A DNA stretch of 64,000 nucleotides from Caldifarciminota bacterium (GTDB lineage Bacteria > Hydrothermota > UBA3073 > JACQXS01 > JAGMCI01). How positions within the stretch are numbered: the first letter of the stretch is position 1; each line of letters opens with the position of its first letter. The position numbers and the translations under genes are program-made. Below the pieces are notes generated by a model. That model was not told the origin of the DNA. It worked only from the letters and a program-made list of their open reading frames with translations, and did no database searches. Of the stretch, positions 49,342 to 57,982 are shown piece by piece. The DNA lies in the NCBI GenBank assembly GCA_023129325.1, contig JAGMCI010000011.1:89566-153565 (forward strand). The letters are read 5' to 3'.

Positions 49342-49476
49342 AATTTCTAAAAATCCCAAATCTCAAATGACAAATATCAAACAAAGCCCAAATACCAAAT
49401 CCAAAACAGATTGGGAGACCTGACTGTCCTGCCTTGCCGGCCGGCGTCAGGTAAGTTAGAAACTCTTGTTTGTAAT
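49342..49476. repeat. Spacer of AAATC/CAAAT words and a CCTGACTG...CGTCAGG palindrome
   Basis: TCTCAAATGACAAATATCAAACAAAG-type low-complexity sequence followed by CCTGACTGTCCTGCCTTG and CCGGCCGGCGTCAGG (about 49422-49451). Confidence 0.55.
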
Positions 49477-50265
49477 TTATTTACTACCATAGGGTTTAAA
49501 TTTGTCCCCCATAACATTTGCAAGTTGGTTGTTATAGGAATCAATGAATGTTGGCCTTTCTCTATCAACAAACTTTCCTACTATAATTTTTTTATCTTGC
49601 TCTATACCTATATTTTTTGTATCTTCATCATTTTTTATTTCTGAATTTTTATAGTAAAATTCTATCAAATCAAATTCTTCTTTGGAGTTATTAATTTCTG
49701 CGAAACAACTTTTTCCAGGTGAAATGACCTCAATCATAGAAAATCCCGTTTTCTGTAAGGTCTCTGCGATAGAATTCATAAGTTTCTGTTTGTGTAATAT
49801 TGTCCATCTTGCCACATATACAGCACCACATGATTTTGCTAAATGCGGAATATTGAATGGTTGTTCAACATTCCCAAATAAGGAGAATGTGGGTGAGACG
49901 GTTGGTTCGCCACGACCTTCACCACGGAGTGGTGCATTTTTACCACCTATCATTTTATAAATAAAATTATTAATACATATTACGGTGATATCCATATTTC
50001 TTCTTGCCGCGTGTATAAAATGATTTCCTCCTATTGTAGCTAAATCTCCCGCAAAGGCAACCACTTTTAGTCCTAAATTTCCAAGTTTTAACCCTGTTCC
50101 AAAGGCAATAGTTCGTCCACGAGTTGTGTGGAATAAATCAAGTCCCATGTATTCTGAATTCTTTTTATTCCACAAAATATCTGAGACCACACACACCTTA
50201 GTTTTATCAAGTTCTGTTTTTTCAAGAGCATTGACAAAAGCAGTAATAATTGGATGAACTTTCAT
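49477..50265 (-). CDS. Degenerate 2-oxoacid:ferredoxin oxidoreductase beta-subunit paralogue
   Basis: Clear paralogue of korB at 51830-52681 (shared FHTTRGRTIAFGTGLKLGN, IGGNHFIHAARRNMDITVIC, NFIYKMIGGK, GAVYVARWTILH, KKIIVGKFVDRERPTF). Yet the cluster-binding CPGC segment is absent, GIGC is DILW, and the TPP-magnesium motif GDGD is reduced to GD by a two-residue deletion. A PLRGEGRGEPTVSP insert comes from a repeat. I use ATG 50265; upstream codons to 50319 derive from a palindrome and overlap korA1. It is probably a catalytically dead or decaying subunit still in the operon. Confidence 0.75.
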   Translation of the reverse strand: MKVHPIITAFVNALEKTELDKTKVCVVSDILWNKKNSEYMGLDLFHTTRGRTIAFGTGLKLGNLGLKVVAFAGDLATIGGNHFIHAARRNMDITVICINNFIYKMIGGKNAPLRGEGRGEPTVSPTFSLFGNVEQPFNIPHLAKSCGAVYVARWTILHKQKLMNSIAETLQKTGFSMIEVISPGKSCFAEINNSKEEFDLIEFYYKNSEIKNDEDTKNIGIEQDKKIIVGKFVDRERPTFIDSYNNQLANVMGDKFKPYGSK

Positions 50266-50278
50266 TTCATTACGAAGG

Positions 50279-51523
50279 CTATCCCGATAAATCGGGACGG
50301 CTACCTTTGTTCTGGTCAAAGACTAAATGTTCAAGGCCAGTTTTGTATTCAATAATTCCTTCGCTTCTCTTTTTCTCTCTTGCTACTTGTTTAATTGCTC
50401 CGAGTATATCGTCTGGGTTATGGACAGAACCTCCTCCATGAGGAACGAGGATAACATTTGCATTTCCATGACTACATCTTTCAACTTCAAAGACAATCTG
50501 CCCATAATTTATCTCCGGGACTACGAATCCTTTTACCTTTTTTGCGAGTTCAACTATCTTTTTATCAGGAAATGGCCATACTGTGATAAGTCGTAGACTC
50601 CCCACTTTTATACCAATCTTTCTTGCTTGCTCAATTGCCCTAATTGCAACTCTTGAGGTTATTCCATAAGAGACAACAATGACTTCAGCATCATCAAGTC
50701 TTTCTTCTTTTGTCTCAATAATCTTATCCGCGTTAAGACGAATTTTATCAACAAGTCTCCTTGTATTTAAATTTTGATTTAGTATGGGATAACCCTTCTC
50801 ATCATGAGTTAGTCCAGTGATATATAATTTGTAGCCATCACCTGCCTTTACCATTGGGGGAACAAGGTTCTTATCTGGTTTAAATGGTAAATATTTGTCT
50901 TTTGGGCCATCGTAATATCTTCTTGTTTCAACCTCAATTTCGGAAGCTGGGGGTATCACAACCTTTTCAGTCATATGTCCAACGCACTCATCTGACATTA
51001 ACATAACAGGAACACGATATCGCTCTGCTAAATTAAATGCTTTAACAGTAAATTCAAAGCTTTCTTGAGGTGAATCTGGTGATATAGCAATAACCTCATA
51101 ATCCCCATGCGAACCCCATCTTGTTTGCATCATATCTGCCTGACCTGTGCGCGTTGGGAGTCCTGTTGATGGTCCCCCTCTCTGAATATTAATGATTACA
51201 AAAGGGGTTTCTAAAGCTGCGCCTAAGCCAATATTCTCCATCATAAGAGAATACCCAGGCCCAGAGGTTATAGTCAGCGCTTTTTTTCCTGCCCAAGATG
51301 CTCCGAGAACTGCAGAGATAGAGCCCAGTTCATCTTCCATCTGGATAAATATAGCTCCTACCTCGGGTGCTCTTCGGGCAAATGCTTCTGCGGCTTCAGT
51401 TGAAGGTGTAATTGGGTAGCCACCTAAGAATTTACATCCTGCGGCGAGAGCTCCTTCGGCGGCTGCGACATCCCCGTCTATGTAATAAGCACCTGTATGA
51501 ACATCTCTTGGATTAGCTTTCAA
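50279..51523 (-). CDS. korA: 2-oxoglutarate:ferredoxin oxidoreductase alpha subunit (copy 1)
   Basis: GDVAAAEGALAAGCKFLGGYPITPSTEAAEA (domain I), VGAIFIQMEDELGSISAVLGASWAG, TITSGPGYSLMMENIG, VPVMLMSDECVGHMTEKV and the C-terminal SYGITSRVAIRAIEQA and PEINYGQIVFEVERC are KorA/VorB signatures. 414 residues. Its final LVFDQNKGSRPDLSG comes from a CCCGATAAATCGGG palindrome. It starts within the last bases of korD and is paired with the degenerate beta copy. Confidence 0.92.
   Translation of the reverse strand: MKANPRDVHTGAYYIDGDVAAAEGALAAGCKFLGGYPITPSTEAAEAFARRAPEVGAIFIQMEDELGSISAVLGASWAGKKALTITSGPGYSLMMENIGLGAALETPFVIINIQRGGPSTGLPTRTGQADMMQTRWGSHGDYEVIAISPDSPQESFEFTVKAFNLAERYRVPVMLMSDECVGHMTEKVVIPPASEIEVETRRYYDGPKDKYLPFKPDKNLVPPMVKAGDGYKLYITGLTHDEKGYPILNQNLNTRRLVDKIRLNADKIIETKEERLDDAEVIVVSYGITSRVAIRAIEQARKIGIKVGSLRLITVWPFPDKKIVELAKKVKGFVVPEINYGQIVFEVERCSHGNANVILVPHGGGSVHNPDDILGAIKQVAREKKRSEGIIEYKTGLEHLVFDQNKGSRPDLSG
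50283..50296. repeat. CCCGATAAATCGGG palindrome at the korA/korB junction
   Basis: Lies in the overlap of the two genes, shaping the tail of korA1 and the N-terminal open frame of korB1. Same family as 31613-31628. Confidence 0.7.
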
Positions 51524-51833
51524 TTTTAGCCTCCTTTTCGTCTTCAGCGGACTTTTTTTTACTTGCCTGACGGCAGTCAGGTTTTAAGGTACTCCATATA
51601 GCAAAATCAGGACAGAGCATTTCGCATAAACCACAATTAACACAATTTTCTGGGTTCTTAACACGAGGTGGATGATAACCCATAGCATTAAATTCGTCTG
51701 ACATTTCCAAGACATCTCTTGGACAATATTCTACACAAAAACCACATCCTTTGCACCTATTTTTTATTATATGAATTTCTCCTTGGGGGATTTTTATTTT
51801 ATCTATATCATAGGGTATTCGTTTATAATTCAT
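51513..51833 (-). CDS. korD: 2-oxoacid:ferredoxin oxidoreductase delta (ferredoxin) subunit
   Basis: 106 residues with two [4Fe-4S] motifs, CKGCGFCVEYCPRDVLEM and CVNCGLCEMLCPDFAIW. Electron wire between beta subunit and ferredoxin. The C-terminus contains a CCTGACGGCAGTCAGG palindrome (51566-51581), read as PDCRQA. It overlaps korB2 and korA1 by a few bases. Confidence 0.93.
   Translation of the reverse strand: MNYKRIPYDIDKIKIPQGEIHIIKNRCKGCGFCVEYCPRDVLEMSDEFNAMGYHPPRVKNPENCVNCGLCEMLCPDFAIWSTLKPDCRQASKKKSAEDEKEAKIES
51566..51581. repeat. CCTGACGGCAGTCAGG palindrome in korD
   Basis: Imperfect palindrome of the CCTGCC family, in frame near the stop. Confidence 0.6.
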
Positions 51834-52681
51834 ATCATTGATTTAGACTGAGCTTTCTTTTCTGTGACAAGCCAGTCATTATATGAGTCAGTAAAAGTAG
51901 GTCTTTCTCTGTTAATAAATTTTCCTACTATAATTTCTTTTTGATAGTCAATGTCAAGGTTTTCCGTTGGTTCATTATGTTTTATCACTGAGTTTTCGTG
52001 ATAGAATTTCATCATATCAATTCCATCTCCAAGTCTATTAATTCTTGAATAATACATTGCACAAGGCGAGATGACCTCAACCACAGAAAAGCCTGGTTTC
52101 TGCAATGCCTCAATTATAGAGTTTGTGAGTCTCCGAATATGTAGAGCTGTCCATCTTGCAACATACACAGCACCTGCTGATTCTGCTAACTGCGGGACAT
52201 TAGAGGGGAGTTCAAAGTTACCATAGGGAGAAGTTGTAGTATATGCTGTAAGGGGAGTTGTTGGAGCTACCTGGCCTCCTGTCATTGCATAAATAAAGTT
52301 ATTAACGCATATTACGGTGAGGTCTATATTTCTTCTTGCCGCGTGTATAAAATGATTTCCCCCAATTGAAATCAAATCACCGTCACCTGAAAAAACTACT
52401 ACCTTTAGTTCCGGGTTTCCAAGTTTAATACCTGTTGCAAAGGGGATGGCACGACCGTGAGTTGTATGAAATGAGTCAAGGTTTATATAACCCGCAACCC
52501 TTCCTGTGCAACCAATACCTGAGACCACGCATACTTTATTAAAGTCAAGTTTTAGTTTTTCAAGTGCAACAATAAAAGCAGTAACAGTTGTACCAATTCC
52601 ACATCCAGGACACCATATATGTGGAATTCTATCCATTCGGAGCAAAGACTCCATTGGATGATGGTCTTCTTTTTTAATCAT
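51830..52681 (-). CDS. korB: 2-oxoglutarate:ferredoxin oxidoreductase beta subunit (active copy)
   Basis: TPP-binding subunit with intact features: CPGCGIG (C24, C27), VSGIGCTGR, GDGDLISIGGNH (G99-D102), VICVNNFIYAMTGGQVAPTT and VEVISPC. With korA it catalyses reversible 2-oxoglutarate + CoA + 2 Fd(ox) to succinyl-CoA + CO2 + 2 Fd(red). The substrate is inferred from the sucCD neighbours. It overlaps korA2 by four bases. Confidence 0.93.
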   Translation of the reverse strand: MIKKEDHHPMESLLRMDRIPHIWCPGCGIGTTVTAFIVALEKLKLDFNKVCVVSGIGCTGRVAGYINLDSFHTTHGRAIPFATGIKLGNPELKVVVFSGDGDLISIGGNHFIHAARRNIDLTVICVNNFIYAMTGGQVAPTTPLTAYTTTSPYGNFELPSNVPQLAESAGAVYVARWTALHIRRLTNSIIEALQKPGFSVVEVISPCAMYYSRINRLGDGIDMMKFYHENSVIKHNEPTENLDIDYQKEIIVGKFINRERPTFTDSYNDWLVTEKKAQSKSMI

Positions 52682-53853
52682 TTATTATACTCAATAATTT
52701 TTTCTTTTATCTCTTTTTCTTTTACTCCTTGTTCAATTGCATAAAGTATATTATCTGAGTCATAAACTTGTGTAGCTTTATGAGAAACGAAGACAGTATT
52801 TGTGTTTCCATGACTGCATCTCTCAACTTCAAAAACAATTTGCCCATAGTTTATTTCTGGGACAACAAATGCTTTTATTTTCTTGGCGAGCTTAGTTATT
52901 ATCTTCTCGGGAAATGGCCATACAGTTATAAGTCGTAGACTTCCCACTTTTATACCATTTTTTCTTGCTTCTTGAATAGCATTAAGCGCAACTCTTGAAG
53001 TTATTCCATAGGAAACGACAACTACTTCGGCGTCTTCAATCTTATCTTCTTCTATTTCTATAATCTGGGGTGCATTGAGCCGAATTTTATTAATAAGCCG
53101 ATGAACATTAAGCTCTTGACATACCTCATTCATAATAGGATAACCCTTGTCATCGTGAGTTAATCCAGTAACATGAAATTTATAACCCTTTCCTATATCT
53201 ACTATTGGAGGAACAAAATCTTGAGACCACTCAAATGGTAAATATTTATTCTTTGGTCCTCCATAATATTTTCTGGGTTCAATTTCAATCTTGGAAGCTT
53301 CAGGGATAATAACTTTTTCAGTCATATGTCCAACACACTCATCTGACATTATGAGAACAGGAGTGCGATATCGTTCTGATAGATTAAAAGCCTTAATAGT
53401 AAGGTCAAACATTTCTTGTGGAGAGTTTGGGGAAAGAGCAATAATTTCATAATCTCCATGTGAGCCCCATCTTGCTTGCATCATATCTCCTTGACCAGGA
53501 CTATTTGGTATCCCTTCGGATGGTCCACTTCTTTGGATATCAACAATTACGCATGGAGTTTCTAACATCACGCCAAGTCCAACATGCTCCATCATAAGGG
53601 AAAGTCCTGGGCCAGAGGTCACGGTCATTGACTTCTTGCCTGTCCAGGAAGCGCCTAAAACAGCTGCAAGAGCTGAGATTTCATCTTCCATTTGAATGAG
53701 GGTAGCGCCAACTTCTGGACATCTCTTTGAAAATCTTTCTATCACTTCAATAGATGGCACGATTGGATAATATCCCAAAAGCCGACATCCAGATGATAAA
53801 GCTCCCTCTGCACATGCCTGGTTGCCAGTGAGATTGTAAGTACCTGGGTTCAT
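52678..53853 (-). CDS. korA: 2-oxoglutarate:ferredoxin oxidoreductase alpha subunit (copy 2)
   Basis: Paralogue of the copy at 50279 (NQACAEGALSSGCRLLGYYPIVPSIEV, LIQMEDEISALAAVLGASW, VLIMSDECVGHMTEKV, PEINYGQIVFEVERC). I choose ATG 53853, where the family start MNPGTYNLTGNQA begins; the frame is open to 53886. It is coupled to the intact beta subunit gene, so this is likely the catalytic pair. Confidence 0.92.
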   Translation of the reverse strand: MNPGTYNLTGNQACAEGALSSGCRLLGYYPIVPSIEVIERFSKRCPEVGATLIQMEDEISALAAVLGASWTGKKSMTVTSGPGLSLMMEHVGLGVMLETPCVIVDIQRSGPSEGIPNSPGQGDMMQARWGSHGDYEIIALSPNSPQEMFDLTIKAFNLSERYRTPVLIMSDECVGHMTEKVIIPEASKIEIEPRKYYGGPKNKYLPFEWSQDFVPPIVDIGKGYKFHVTGLTHDDKGYPIMNEVCQELNVHRLINKIRLNAPQIIEIEEDKIEDAEVVVVSYGITSRVALNAIQEARKNGIKVGSLRLITVWPFPEKIITKLAKKIKAFVVPEINYGQIVFEVERCSHGNTNTVFVSHKATQVYDSDNILYAIEQGVKEKEIKEKIIEYNK

Positions 53854-53923
53854 AATAAAAAACAAGTCAAAATTATCAATTATCAATTATCAATTTAAAA
53901 TGATAATTTTGCATTGCTAATTG

Positions 53924-54790
53924 CTAAATTTGCATTGACATTAATGTGCCTACCTCTTCTGGCTCTTTAGCTACTTTTATCCCTACTTTTTCAAATGCCT
54001 CAATTTTTTCTTTTGCAGTCCCTGTTCCGCCAGAAATTATTGCCCCTGCATGTCCCATTCTCTTTCCTGGCGGTGCTGTTAAACCGGCAATGAAAGCAAC
54101 TATAGGTTTTTTGCAATACTCCTTGAAATATTTTGCCGCTTCCTCTTCGTCTTGCCCGCCTATCTCGCCAACTAAAACTACACCTTTTGTCTGTTCATCT
54201 TTTTCAAATAACTTAAGGTAATCTATAAACTTAAGTCCTATAATAGGGTCACCTCCAATCCCAATACAGGTAGATATTCCGAGTCCTGTAGATACGATAT
54301 GGGTTGCTATCTCATAGGTAAGCGTGCCACTTCTTGAAATTACACCAATAGACCCCTTTTTGAATATATTACCAGGTAATATGCCAACTTTACATTTCTC
54401 TGGCGATATCAGCCCAGGGCAATTAGGGCCTATAAGTTTTACCTTTTTATCAGATAAAAATTTTATTGCCTTTACCATATCCAGGGCAGGAATTCCTTCT
54501 GATATACATACAATAAGTTCTATGCAGGAATCTCCTGCCTCATATATAGCATCAACTGCAAACTTGTGTGGAACAAAAATGCAGGATGTATTAGCACCTG
54601 TTTCTTCTACTGCTTCTTTGACAGTATTAAAAACTGGAACTCCATCTACTTTCTGTCCCCCTTTTCCAGGAGTAACTCCTGCCACGACTTTTGTTCCATA
54701 TTCTAACATTTTCTTTGTATGGAAAGCCCCATCTCTTCCTGTAATACCCTGCCCAACCACTTTTGTATTTTCGTCAATTAAAATACTCAT
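53924..54790 (-). CDS. sucD: Succinyl-CoA synthetase alpha subunit
   Basis: Reversible succinyl-CoA + ADP/GDP + Pi to succinate + CoA + [42 protein letters not shown] (CoA-binding), [12 protein letters not shown] and the phosphohistidine region [21 protein letters not shown] 54790 is used; a TTG at 54793 is possible. With sucC upstream and korAB downstream it forms a half-TCA operon. Confidence 0.96.
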   Translation of the reverse strand: MSILIDENTKVVGQGITGRDGAFHTKKMLEYGTKVVAGVTPGKGGQKVDGVPVFNTVKEAVEETGANTSCIFVPHKFAVDAIYEAGDSCIELIVCISEGIPALDMVKAIKFLSDKKVKLIGPNCPGLISPEKCKVGILPGNIFKKGSIGVISRSGTLTYEIATHIVSTGLGISTCIGIGGDPIIGLKFIDYLKLFEKDEQTKGVVLVGEIGGQDEEEAAKYFKEYCKKPIVAFIAGLTAPPGKRMGHAGAIISGGTGTAKEKIEAFEKVGIKVAKEPEEVGTLMSMQI

Positions 54791-54843
54791 CAATAAAAGT
54801 TATTGAGTTATTAAGTTATTCACTCAATTACTCAATTACATAA

Positions 54844-56013
54844 TTACTTATTTACTGTCTTTTTTACCAATTCTATTACCTTTTTTGCTCCCTCAGCCAT
54901 AGATGACGCAGGTATGAGGGCTGTGCCCGGAACTTGATTCAGGGTTAGAATATCTCTTGCAAGAGACTCATTTGTGCCTGTCAATCTAACAACTATTGGC
55001 AAGCTGATTGACATCTTTGAAATAGCTTCTATAATACCTTTTGCTACATCATCGCATCTTGTAATTCCACCAAAAATATTAAAAAATACAGCCTTGACAT
55101 TTTTGTCTCTTAGAAGAATGTCCATAGCATTTGTAACTTTCTCAGGCGATGAACTACCTCCAATATCTAAAAAATTTGCAGGTTCTCCTCCATATCTTTT
55201 TATAAGGTCCATTGTTGCCATTGCAAGTCCAGCACCATTTACTACACACCCAATATTTCCTTCTAATTTGACATAAGAAAGATTTTTTTGTTTTGCTTCT
55301 ATCTCTGTAGCCTCATCAGTTCCAATAGATTGGGACTCCCGCATAGCTTCTATATCTTCATGGCGATAAAGGCTACTATCGTCTATATTAATCTTTGCAT
55401 CTAAAGCCCAGACCTCGCCTGTGGTTGATACAACAAATGGATTTATCTCTGCAAGGGACGCATCAGATTTTATAAATGCTTCATAAAGTTTCAGGAGAAT
55501 TGCTGAAGATTTAGTAGCAATCTTAGGGTCTTCAAAAATTTTAAAGCAAAGTTCTCTTGCCTGATGTAAAAGAAGTCCAGTCGATGGGTCAACTGCAAAT
55601 TTGTGGATTTTTTCTGGAGTTTCTCTTGCTACTTCTTCAATATCAATTCCTCCGGCTGCCGATACCATAATGACAGGCTTTTTACTACCTCTGTCCACAA
55701 TTATGCCTAAATAGGTTTCAGATTCAATATCTATTGCTTTTGTGACGAGAACTTTCTTTACAATCTCTCCTTTTATATCCATTTCAAGGATTTTTGATGC
55801 AGCCTCTTGAGCCTCATCTGGTGTTTTTGCAATTTTTATCCCTCCTGCTTTCCCCCTACCACCAACAAGCACCTGTGCCTTAATAACAACAGGCTCGCCA
55901 ATTTCCTCGGCAATCTTTCTTGCCTCTTCTGGGGTATAAGCTACTTTACCAAAAGGGACAGGTATTCCATATTTTTGAAATATCTCTTTTGCCTGATATT
56001 CGTGAATCTTCAT
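54844..56013 (-). CDS. sucC: Succinyl-CoA synthetase beta subunit
   Basis: ATP-grasp subunit. MKIHEYQAKEIFQKYGIPVPFGKVAYTPEEA, VVIKAQVLVGGRGKAGGIKIA, LAEINPFVV, GNIGCVVNGAGLAMATMDLI and PANFLDIGGSSS are diagnostic. 389 residues is normal. The start overlaps the repeat-extended end of the sirtuin gene (ATGA). Confidence 0.97.
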   Translation of the reverse strand: MKIHEYQAKEIFQKYGIPVPFGKVAYTPEEARKIAEEIGEPVVIKAQVLVGGRGKAGGIKIAKTPDEAQEAASKILEMDIKGEIVKKVLVTKAIDIESETYLGIIVDRGSKKPVIMVSAAGGIDIEEVARETPEKIHKFAVDPSTGLLLHQARELCFKIFEDPKIATKSSAILLKLYEAFIKSDASLAEINPFVVSTTGEVWALDAKINIDDSSLYRHEDIEAMRESQSIGTDEATEIEAKQKNLSYVKLEGNIGCVVNGAGLAMATMDLIKRYGGEPANFLDIGGSSSPEKVTNAMDILLRDKNVKAVFFNIFGGITRCDDVAKGIIEAISKMSISLPIVVRLTGTNESLARDILTLNQVPGTALIPASSMAEGAKKVIELVKKTVNK

Positions 56014-56864
56014 AACACTTGTATGGGCGTATTGCTATACGCCCCTACCTTAACTTGAGTGTGCCCTGTAGGGGCACTTGTTCGCCCTATGGCTTTTTTA
56101 ATACTGTTAATCAATTCTGGGAGTATTTTTCCTGCCTTATCAAATATAGAATAATCCGCAACTTGAGTAATTGGAGTTTCAGCGAGATTAATTTCAAGCA
56201 CAAAGGCTCCATTGCTTTTTGCAATTCTTGGCAAGGAAGCTGCTGGTTCCACTATTCCAGAAGTTCCAACTACTAACATAAAGTCGCACTCCGAACTCTC
56301 ACTGAACGCCTCCTCAATATTTGGAATTGATTCCCCAAACCAAACAATATCAGGACGAAGTAAACCTCCACAATCACAAATAGGCAATTTGTGTATTCCA
56401 CCTACCTCTGTGTCTATCCGTGTCTTCATCCCTGCCCGACATCCTGCAGGCGGGTGTGTGTTTCCGTGTTTTTTGCCACATTCTGAGCATCTTGTTCTAA
56501 ATATATTGCCGTGGAGTTCTATTATCTTTTTAGAACCTGCTCTCCGATGAAGGTCATCTACATTTTGTGTAATTAGTATAAAGTCTTTATAAATGGTTTC
56601 CAATTCAGCAATTGCGTAATGTGCTTTGTTAGGTTTTGCCTTGCTTATTATTTCTCGTCTCCAGTTATACCATTCCCATACTAATTTTGGATTACTCTTA
56701 AAGGCATAAGGAGTAGCAAGCTCCTCTGCACGATAGTTCTTCCATAAACCATCTTTACCTCTAAATGTTGGTATGCCACTTTCAGCAGAAATACCTGCAC
56801 CAGTGAGAACTGCAAGAGATTTAGCCCTAATTAATCCGCCTAAGGCGGAATCTAACCACTCCAT
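56010..56864 (-). CDS. cobB: Sirtuin (NAD-dependent protein deacylase), repeat-extended
   Basis: LTGAGISAESGIPTFRGKDGLWKNY, ITQNVDDLHRRAG, IIELHGNIFRTRCSECGK and ICDCGGLLRPDIVWFGE (two Cys pairs binding Zn) are sirtuin signatures; class III-like. It may deacylate enzymes such as those encoded downstream (succinyl-CoA metabolism), though this is inference. The Zn loop carries a CCTGCCCGACATCCTGCAGG palindrome and disease-free repeat words (56405-56460). The last 20 residues come from two GTAGGGGC-type palindromes. It starts near a TCCGCCTAAGGCGGA palindrome. Confidence 0.88.
   Translation of the reverse strand: MEWLDSALGGLIRAKSLAVLTGAGISAESGIPTFRGKDGLWKNYRAEELATPYAFKSNPKLVWEWYNWRREIISKAKPNKAHYAIAELETIYKDFILITQNVDDLHRRAGSKKIIELHGNIFRTRCSECGKKHGNTHPPAGCRAGMKTRIDTEVGGIHKLPICDCGGLLRPDIVWFGESIPNIEEAFSESSECDFMLVVGTSGIVEPAASLPRIAKSNGAFVLEINLAETPITQVADYSIFDKAGKILPELINSIKKAIGRTSAPTGHTQVKVGAYSNTPIQVL
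56021..56048. repeat. GTAGGGGCGTATTGC-family palindrome at the sirtuin 3' end
   Basis: GTATGGGCGTATTGC then TATACGCCCCTAC; read as VGAYSNTPIQVL, the last residues. Confidence 0.85.
56068..56090. repeat. GTAGGGGC...GCCCTAT palindrome in the sirtuin tail
   Basis: GTAGGGGCACTTGTTCGCCC; read as RTSAPTG. Confidence 0.6.
56431..56454. repeat. CCTGCCCGACATCCTGCAGGCGGG palindrome in the sirtuin zinc loop
   Basis: Flanked by CTGTGTCTATCCGTGTCTTC and TGTGTGTTTCCGTGTTTT words that elsewhere are intergenic; all read in frame as HPPAGCRAGMKTRIDTEVG. Confidence 0.75.
56835..56849. repeat. TCCGCCTAAGGCGGA palindrome inside the sirtuin 5' end
   Basis: Read as SALGGL, near the N-terminus. Confidence 0.7.
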
Positions 56865-56873
56865 AAAATGTGC

Positions 56874-56923
56874 TTCTACCCAGCTTTAGCTGAGGGTAGA
56901 CCCTGCACTAAAGTGCGGTAGAA
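56874..56923. repeat. 50-base cloverleaf repeat, copy 1
   Basis: TTCTACC (56874-56880) pairs with GGTAGAA (56917-56923) and encloses three abutting 12-base palindromes: CAGCTTTAGCTG, AGGGTAGACCCT and GCACTAAAGTGC, with no unpaired linker. 7+12+12+12+7 = 50 bases. Confidence 0.85.
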
Positions 56924-56976
56924 AAACTACAACAGTCTCCGTGTCTATCCGTGTCATTATCTGTGTGTTTCTGTGT

Positions 56977-57870
56977 TTAAAACTTATCTATGAATATGCA
57001 AATGCTGCTTTTTATCACTCTCCTATTTTTACATACTCTCACTTTCCCAGAAATTGAGGGACTGTAAGTCCCTTTCCTCTTGTAATAATTGTAGATGTAA
57101 AACCGACCATCCCTTACACGAGATGCCTTTTCCCAGGGATAATGGTACTCTCTTATCTGCTTTAGTTCCCAGTAGTGCGTTGCCTTGGCTTCCCCTTCTA
57201 TCACTTCACGGTAGCGCCAGGATTTAGACTCATCCTCTATTAATCTATTAGCTATTTGCTCAGGTGATATGTGAAAAAAACTGCCTGTAACTATATCAAA
57301 TATGCCTATCCCAATCCAATTCAAAGTCTTGGGTAAAGAAATATGTATCTGCCTCTTCTCAGGTTCATACCAGCTCGGTAATAATCTTTCTGGAGGCTTA
57401 ATATCGCCATTTGAGATGAAAAGTCTGCTCCAGTCAAGGCATTCACCTATGTTTTTGATATTAAGACCCATAAAATAATGAAAACCATCCCAGGGCTTCC
57501 TTTTTCTGTTAGCTACAAGAGGTTCCCAGATAGGATGAATTATATCACTTATATGATTAGATGCTATTTTACTAAGTACCCTTGTAAGTTCGCGGCTCGG
57601 TTTCCTCTTTGCTGAAGTAGTAGCTCGCCACGGCATTAAACTTGTGGCAAAAATTCCTTTTTTAACCTTGCCATTTTCATCTATATATTTGCGTCTTGAT
57701 AAGACAACACCAATCGCTCCTTCTTTGGTCCTGAAGCCCATGGCTTTTTCCGCCTGGTCTCCTGTCATCTCCAATTTTCCCCATACTTCTCCAAATGCAG
57801 AAAGGTAACCACCTATGGGTCCCTTTTTAGTAATTAGCTTACCCGGCGTTCTTTTTAACTCCCTAACCAT
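56977..57870 (-). CDS. Hypothetical protein between two cloverleaf repeats
   Basis: 297 residues, no signal peptide. Starts MVRELKRTPGKLITKKGPIGGYLSAFGEVWGKLEM, has WRATTSAKRKPSRELTRVLS, HISDIIHPIWEPLVANRKRKPWDGFHYFMGLN and, later, a Tyr-rich stretch FYIYNYYKRKGTYS. I do not recognise it; the opening GPIGG.LS.FG..WGK recalls a phage- or DUF6266-like N-terminus but only vaguely. It is flanked by two cloverleaf repeats in the same orientation (56874-56923 and 57887-57966), which looks like a gene carried between elements, or a site both elements targeted. Confidence 0.6.
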   Translation of the reverse strand: MVRELKRTPGKLITKKGPIGGYLSAFGEVWGKLEMTGDQAEKAMGFRTKEGAIGVVLSRRKYIDENGKVKKGIFATSLMPWRATTSAKRKPSRELTRVLSKIASNHISDIIHPIWEPLVANRKRKPWDGFHYFMGLNIKNIGECLDWSRLFISNGDIKPPERLLPSWYEPEKRQIHISLPKTLNWIGIGIFDIVTGSFFHISPEQIANRLIEDESKSWRYREVIEGEAKATHYWELKQIREYHYPWEKASRVRDGRFYIYNYYKRKGTYSPSISGKVRVCKNRRVIKSSICIFIDKF

Positions 57871-57886
57871 TTGTTTTCTCCCCGAC

Positions 57887-57966
57887 TTCTACCCGACTTT
57901 AGTCGAGGGTTCAGCTTTAGCTGAGGGTAAACCCTGCACTAATCCGCCTGAGGCGGAGCGGTAGAA
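57887..57966. repeat. 80-base cloverleaf repeat, copy 2, with extra arms
   Basis: TTCTACC (57887-57893) pairs with GGTAGAA (57960-57966). Between: CGACTTTAGTCG, AGGGTT, CAGCTTTAGCTG, AGGGTAAACCCT, and GCACTAA...GC in which TCCGCCTGAGGCGGA (57943-57957) has been placed. It is a longer version of copy 1. Confidence 0.85.
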
Positions 57967-57982
57967 AAATTTTGCATTTTCT

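Noticed and set aside
56874..56923. tRNA gene suggested by the cloverleaf
   Set aside because: 50 bases, no anticodon-sized loop pattern, no TTCGA loop and no CCA end; arms are perfect palindromes, unlike tRNA.
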